From Acanthornis magna (Eukaryota; Chordata; Aves; Passeriformes; Acanthizidae): a stretch of DNA of 64,000 bases. A program made the translations under genes and the position numbers. Numbering within the stretch: position 1 is the first letter of the stretch; the number at the start of each line of letters is the position of its first letter. Below are positions 61,201 to 64,000 of this stretch, piece after piece. The notes under the pieces were generated by a model. That model worked only from the letters and a program-made list of their open reading frames with translations. It made no database searches and had not been told where the DNA came from. The stretch spans positions 7,537,501-7,601,500 of the forward strand of contig JAWUZG010000018.1 in NCBI GenBank assembly GCA_036785705.1, read 5' to 3'.

Positions 61201-64000
61201 ACATCATGCCTGAGAGCTGCTGTCCAGCGAAAAATAATTAAAGGTCTGATGGATTGCGTTGATAGGACTTTGTCATTAGCTTCACAGAAATGAACCCTTC
61301 TTGAGCTGAGGCCAGAACAACCCACAAGTCTGACTAGCAAACTCACAGCTCTCTGCCTCACTGTCTGTTCCCTTCTCTCTTTGATCTGATAGCTCCTGCC
61401 TCTGTTATTCCCTGTCTTCCACTCTTCATTTTGTTTTTATCCCTTCCCTGACAGCAGAACTCTAACTCACTCCCACTGCTCCTTTCCTCTCTTCCTGATC
61501 TTGCACAGCACAGTGTGACTTGGGGGCCTGGAAGCCTTCCTGTATCACAGATCTGTTTTCCAGTTTTGCCATTTCCCTAAGTAACACTGTTCAGAGCAAA
61601 TCTACTTAATTCCAGTAACTTTTTCCACTTCTCTGACTTACTCATTAAGCTCCCCATCTTCCTGTATCCACTTATTTCTCTACTCAGATGGCATCTCATT
61701 AAAATCTTTGGAGAGGAAATCAACGATTTCTGATTTGTCTTGCTTTCTCTCTTCCCCAACTTTCCTTTTCCCTTGAGGCAGAGATCCTGTAGCAGCTTTC
61801 TTCTCAGAGCTCTGTTTTCTTCAGCAGTCCCAACCCTTCGTCTCACTCTTCCATTTTACGCTTTACTCTTCCTATGGCTTTTGTCACTTTCCCCTTTCAA
61901 TACGATCCTGCTTCAGTTTATCCAACAGTTGCCTCCTCATCCTTCTCTCCAGAGTGCCCTATTTACTTCTTACTTTACAGAGTCACTGAATGAAAAATTG
62001 AGCATCTTTCCTCTGGTTCCATCCAAGGCCAAATTCTACCAAAACAATGATTAACAAGGTCTTTTTAAACCTTTAGACCATGTATCCTTATTCTGCTTAG
62101 TATCTCTCACTCATTTTCCATTATTGGCTCTCAGATATTAACAGAAACACAATGGAGCTCTCAGAGGCTTATACTCACTAATTCTAAAGCAAGGATCTTC
62201 ATTCCTCTTTCAACTTTTTTCATTATGTTTGGGAAGAACTATTGACAAACATTGACAGTTTTCTTTACAGTATGACTGAATTCTTTACAGTCAGAATCCT
62301 CTCTCTTTGATATCTGTGGATGATTAGACAAATGCCAGATTACTGACTTGCAGAGAATTTTTTCACTACTTTTGATAAATTAATTTGATATTGCCTAGTT
62401 TCCTTGTACTCATTTGTCTGCATCTGTTCCTTTGTCTTATCTTTAGATGATTTTTGAGGCTGGACTGTGGGGTTTATCCAAACTTCATAGAACTCTTCCC
62501 ACAGTGGAGTCTCAGTCCATGACTAAGGCACCACTTGATTTTGTTAATAACAGCCATACCTTAAAGGCTTAACTGATTTTCAGCTGTACCTAAATGCACA
62601 TAATTGTTAATAAACTAGCTCTTATTTGTATTAGAATTGCTTAAATTTAAGGTTTTTTTCAGTAATTTAGTCTTCTTTGTAATTAGCAATAGTGAGAAAC
62701 ATATGGTTACTCTTTTTGATCTGAGCAACTAACCATATTTTGAGATCTCATAGGTTATTCCCACTGGATGGAGAAATTGATGGGGTAAATATTCTTTGAT
62801 GTTTATTTTTCTTTATTTTTGAAAATGTTTATTTCCAAGAAAGAAATTACCTTTTTCTTGAAAGTATCAGGATTTAAACTGCCAGAAATAATGCATTCCC
62901 AACACAGTACCCAAGCAATAATACACTTTGTGGACTTCTTCTAAGGCATATATGAGCATTAGTTCTTTTTATGTCTTCAGTTATTACTGAGCTTTGCTCC
63001 ACTTCTTAATTTGAAGTCTCTTCTATATATACATATCTCTATGCATTTGCAAGCTAAGCAAAACTGTTTCACTATCTTTATTTGGATTTCTGTTTTGAAT
63101 CTGAAAACTCCTGCTTGCCTACATGGAGGGCTTGAATGACCTCTTACAAGTATTATAAATAAGCATCGAGTTCATCTCCATCCAAATAATGCATCAATTA
63201 AAAGGAGGTTTCTTTCAGTAATTGTTTGCAGATGCATTTACTATGGATTTTGCTTCATGGTCTGTAAAATCCTAACAGATAATAAAACTGGTTTTGCATT
63301 TTGGCATTGTAAATCTCTAGAAAAACTGTTTCAAAAACATAAAGGATTTTTCACAGATGACTGGAAATTCAACATTCACATTGAGACATTGAGATCTCTC
63401 CATTTTAAAGCCATAAGAAAAATATTTTTTATGCAGTAAGATAGACAAAAGTTGTAGGAAGTCCTTTACTAACCCTGACTGTGCTCTGTTTCAGAACATG
63501 TCAGAAAGGCAGCCAGAACCTTTGCATGTAGCTTTAGGCTTTGCTGTTTGTGTGTATTTGGAAGACTCAGTTGTGGCTATATGGTTATGTCATGTGATTT
63601 TGTGGTGTCATGAATAAAAGGCACATCACAGACTTCATTATAAACTGTAAATAATGTAGTACAGCCCTTGCTAAACCGTATGTAATAGCTCTGTTAGTTT
63701 TACTCACACATTCCATAACTAGTATTCTGCTGTCACTTTTTATTAGCACATTTTAACTAAAAGCTTCTTGTGAAGTCTAATATACTGTGATATGTTAAAG
63801 AATGCATAATGTATTCCTGTCAGGAAAAATCCTTTTCAATTGCCTTCATTTTTCCTTTGCACTTTCGAATTCTAAATTTGTTTGTATAATCTTCTGCTCA
63901 CACCGTGTATGTAACTACTGTCTCACAGTAGCTGTGGGGTAAAAAAGCTAATTTGGGATTTGTATCAATACTTTGTGTCATTTCTTTGGATCCCAGTTCA
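58260..64000. other. Non-coding sequence with a hairpin and pyrimidine-rich parts
   Basis: Apart from the inverted repeat at 59,281-59,306 there is a long pyrimidine-leaning part at 61,360-62,050 that creates chance open frames (61,740-62,054 plus, 61,577-61,846 minus). No gene, RNA gene or clear transposon remnant. Confidence 0.55.
59281..59306. repeat. Perfect inverted repeat, 11-bp stem
   Basis: CATACACTGTG and CACAGTGTATG are exact reverse complements separated by only CCTC. The structure would form an 11-bp hairpin with a four-base loop. It is far shorter than a microRNA precursor and has no T-run after it. It may be chance, a binding site for a dimeric factor, or a remnant of a larger inverted repeat. 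Confidence 0.9.

Noticed and set aside
61740..62054. 104-codon leucine/serine/phenylalanine-rich frame as a membrane protein
   Set aside because: The composition follows from the pyrimidine-rich strand; there is no orderly pattern of membrane segments and an opposite-strand frame overlaps it.
1..64000. CRISPR arrays, bacterial operons, tRNA or rRNA genes
   Set aside because: No spaced direct repeats, no Shine-Dalgarno-led gene runs, no tRNA box A/B pair and no rRNA-like stretch were seen. The sequence is vertebrate nuclear DNA.

Overview
The window looks like avian nuclear DNA, most likely from a gene desert or a very long intron of a macrochromosome. It is A+T-rich and CpG-poor. It has no densely packed genes, no long open frame and no bacterial-style operon. 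The species signal comes from two CR1 LINE 3' tails, at 17,830-17,957 and 53,257-53,416. Both end in the ATTCTATG/ATGATTCT-type repeats typical of bird CR1. No L1, Alu or B-type SINE material was seen, which argues against a mammal. The species cannot be named from the sequence alone.

No intact protein-coding gene is supported. The longest open frames are about 120-140 codons. They lie in locally G+C-richer patches, overlap other open frames, show no recognisable domain, and are best read as chance. Two short segments could be spliced exons and are listed with low confidence: a 40-base microexon-like segment at 16,589-16,628, and a 200-base leader-exon-like segment at 58,060-58,259.

Layout. 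1-17.8 kb: unique A+T-rich sequence with several blocks that look like conserved non-coding elements (about 3.0-3.3, 8.5-8.7, 10.2-10.4 and 14.8-15.0 kb), a CpG-richer patch at 11.0-11.2 kb, and a two-phase pentanucleotide array at 13.49 kb. 17.8-33.6 kb: one CR1 tail, a possible minus-strand LTR remnant at 24.2-24.6 kb, otherwise unique sequence. 33.6-40.0 kb is the most informative part: a CpG-retaining homeobox-site-like block (33.63-33.71 kb), a reverse-transcriptase fossil of the CR1/L2 clade (33.80-34.0 kb), a possible regulatory block and an A+T-rich block (36.9-37.6 kb), an LTR-like remnant (38.6-38.9 kb), and a decayed hAT/ZMYM1-like transposase fragment (39.47-39.85 kb). 40-64 kb: unique sequence with a candidate conserved block at 46.6-46.9 kb, the second CR1 tail, the leader-exon candidate and a perfect 11-bp hairpin at 59.28 kb.

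I found no new multi-gene system. The better leads are the two ancient transposon protein fossils, the CpG-retaining block beside one of them, and the two candidate exons. Conservation and RNA-seq data would settle most of these.
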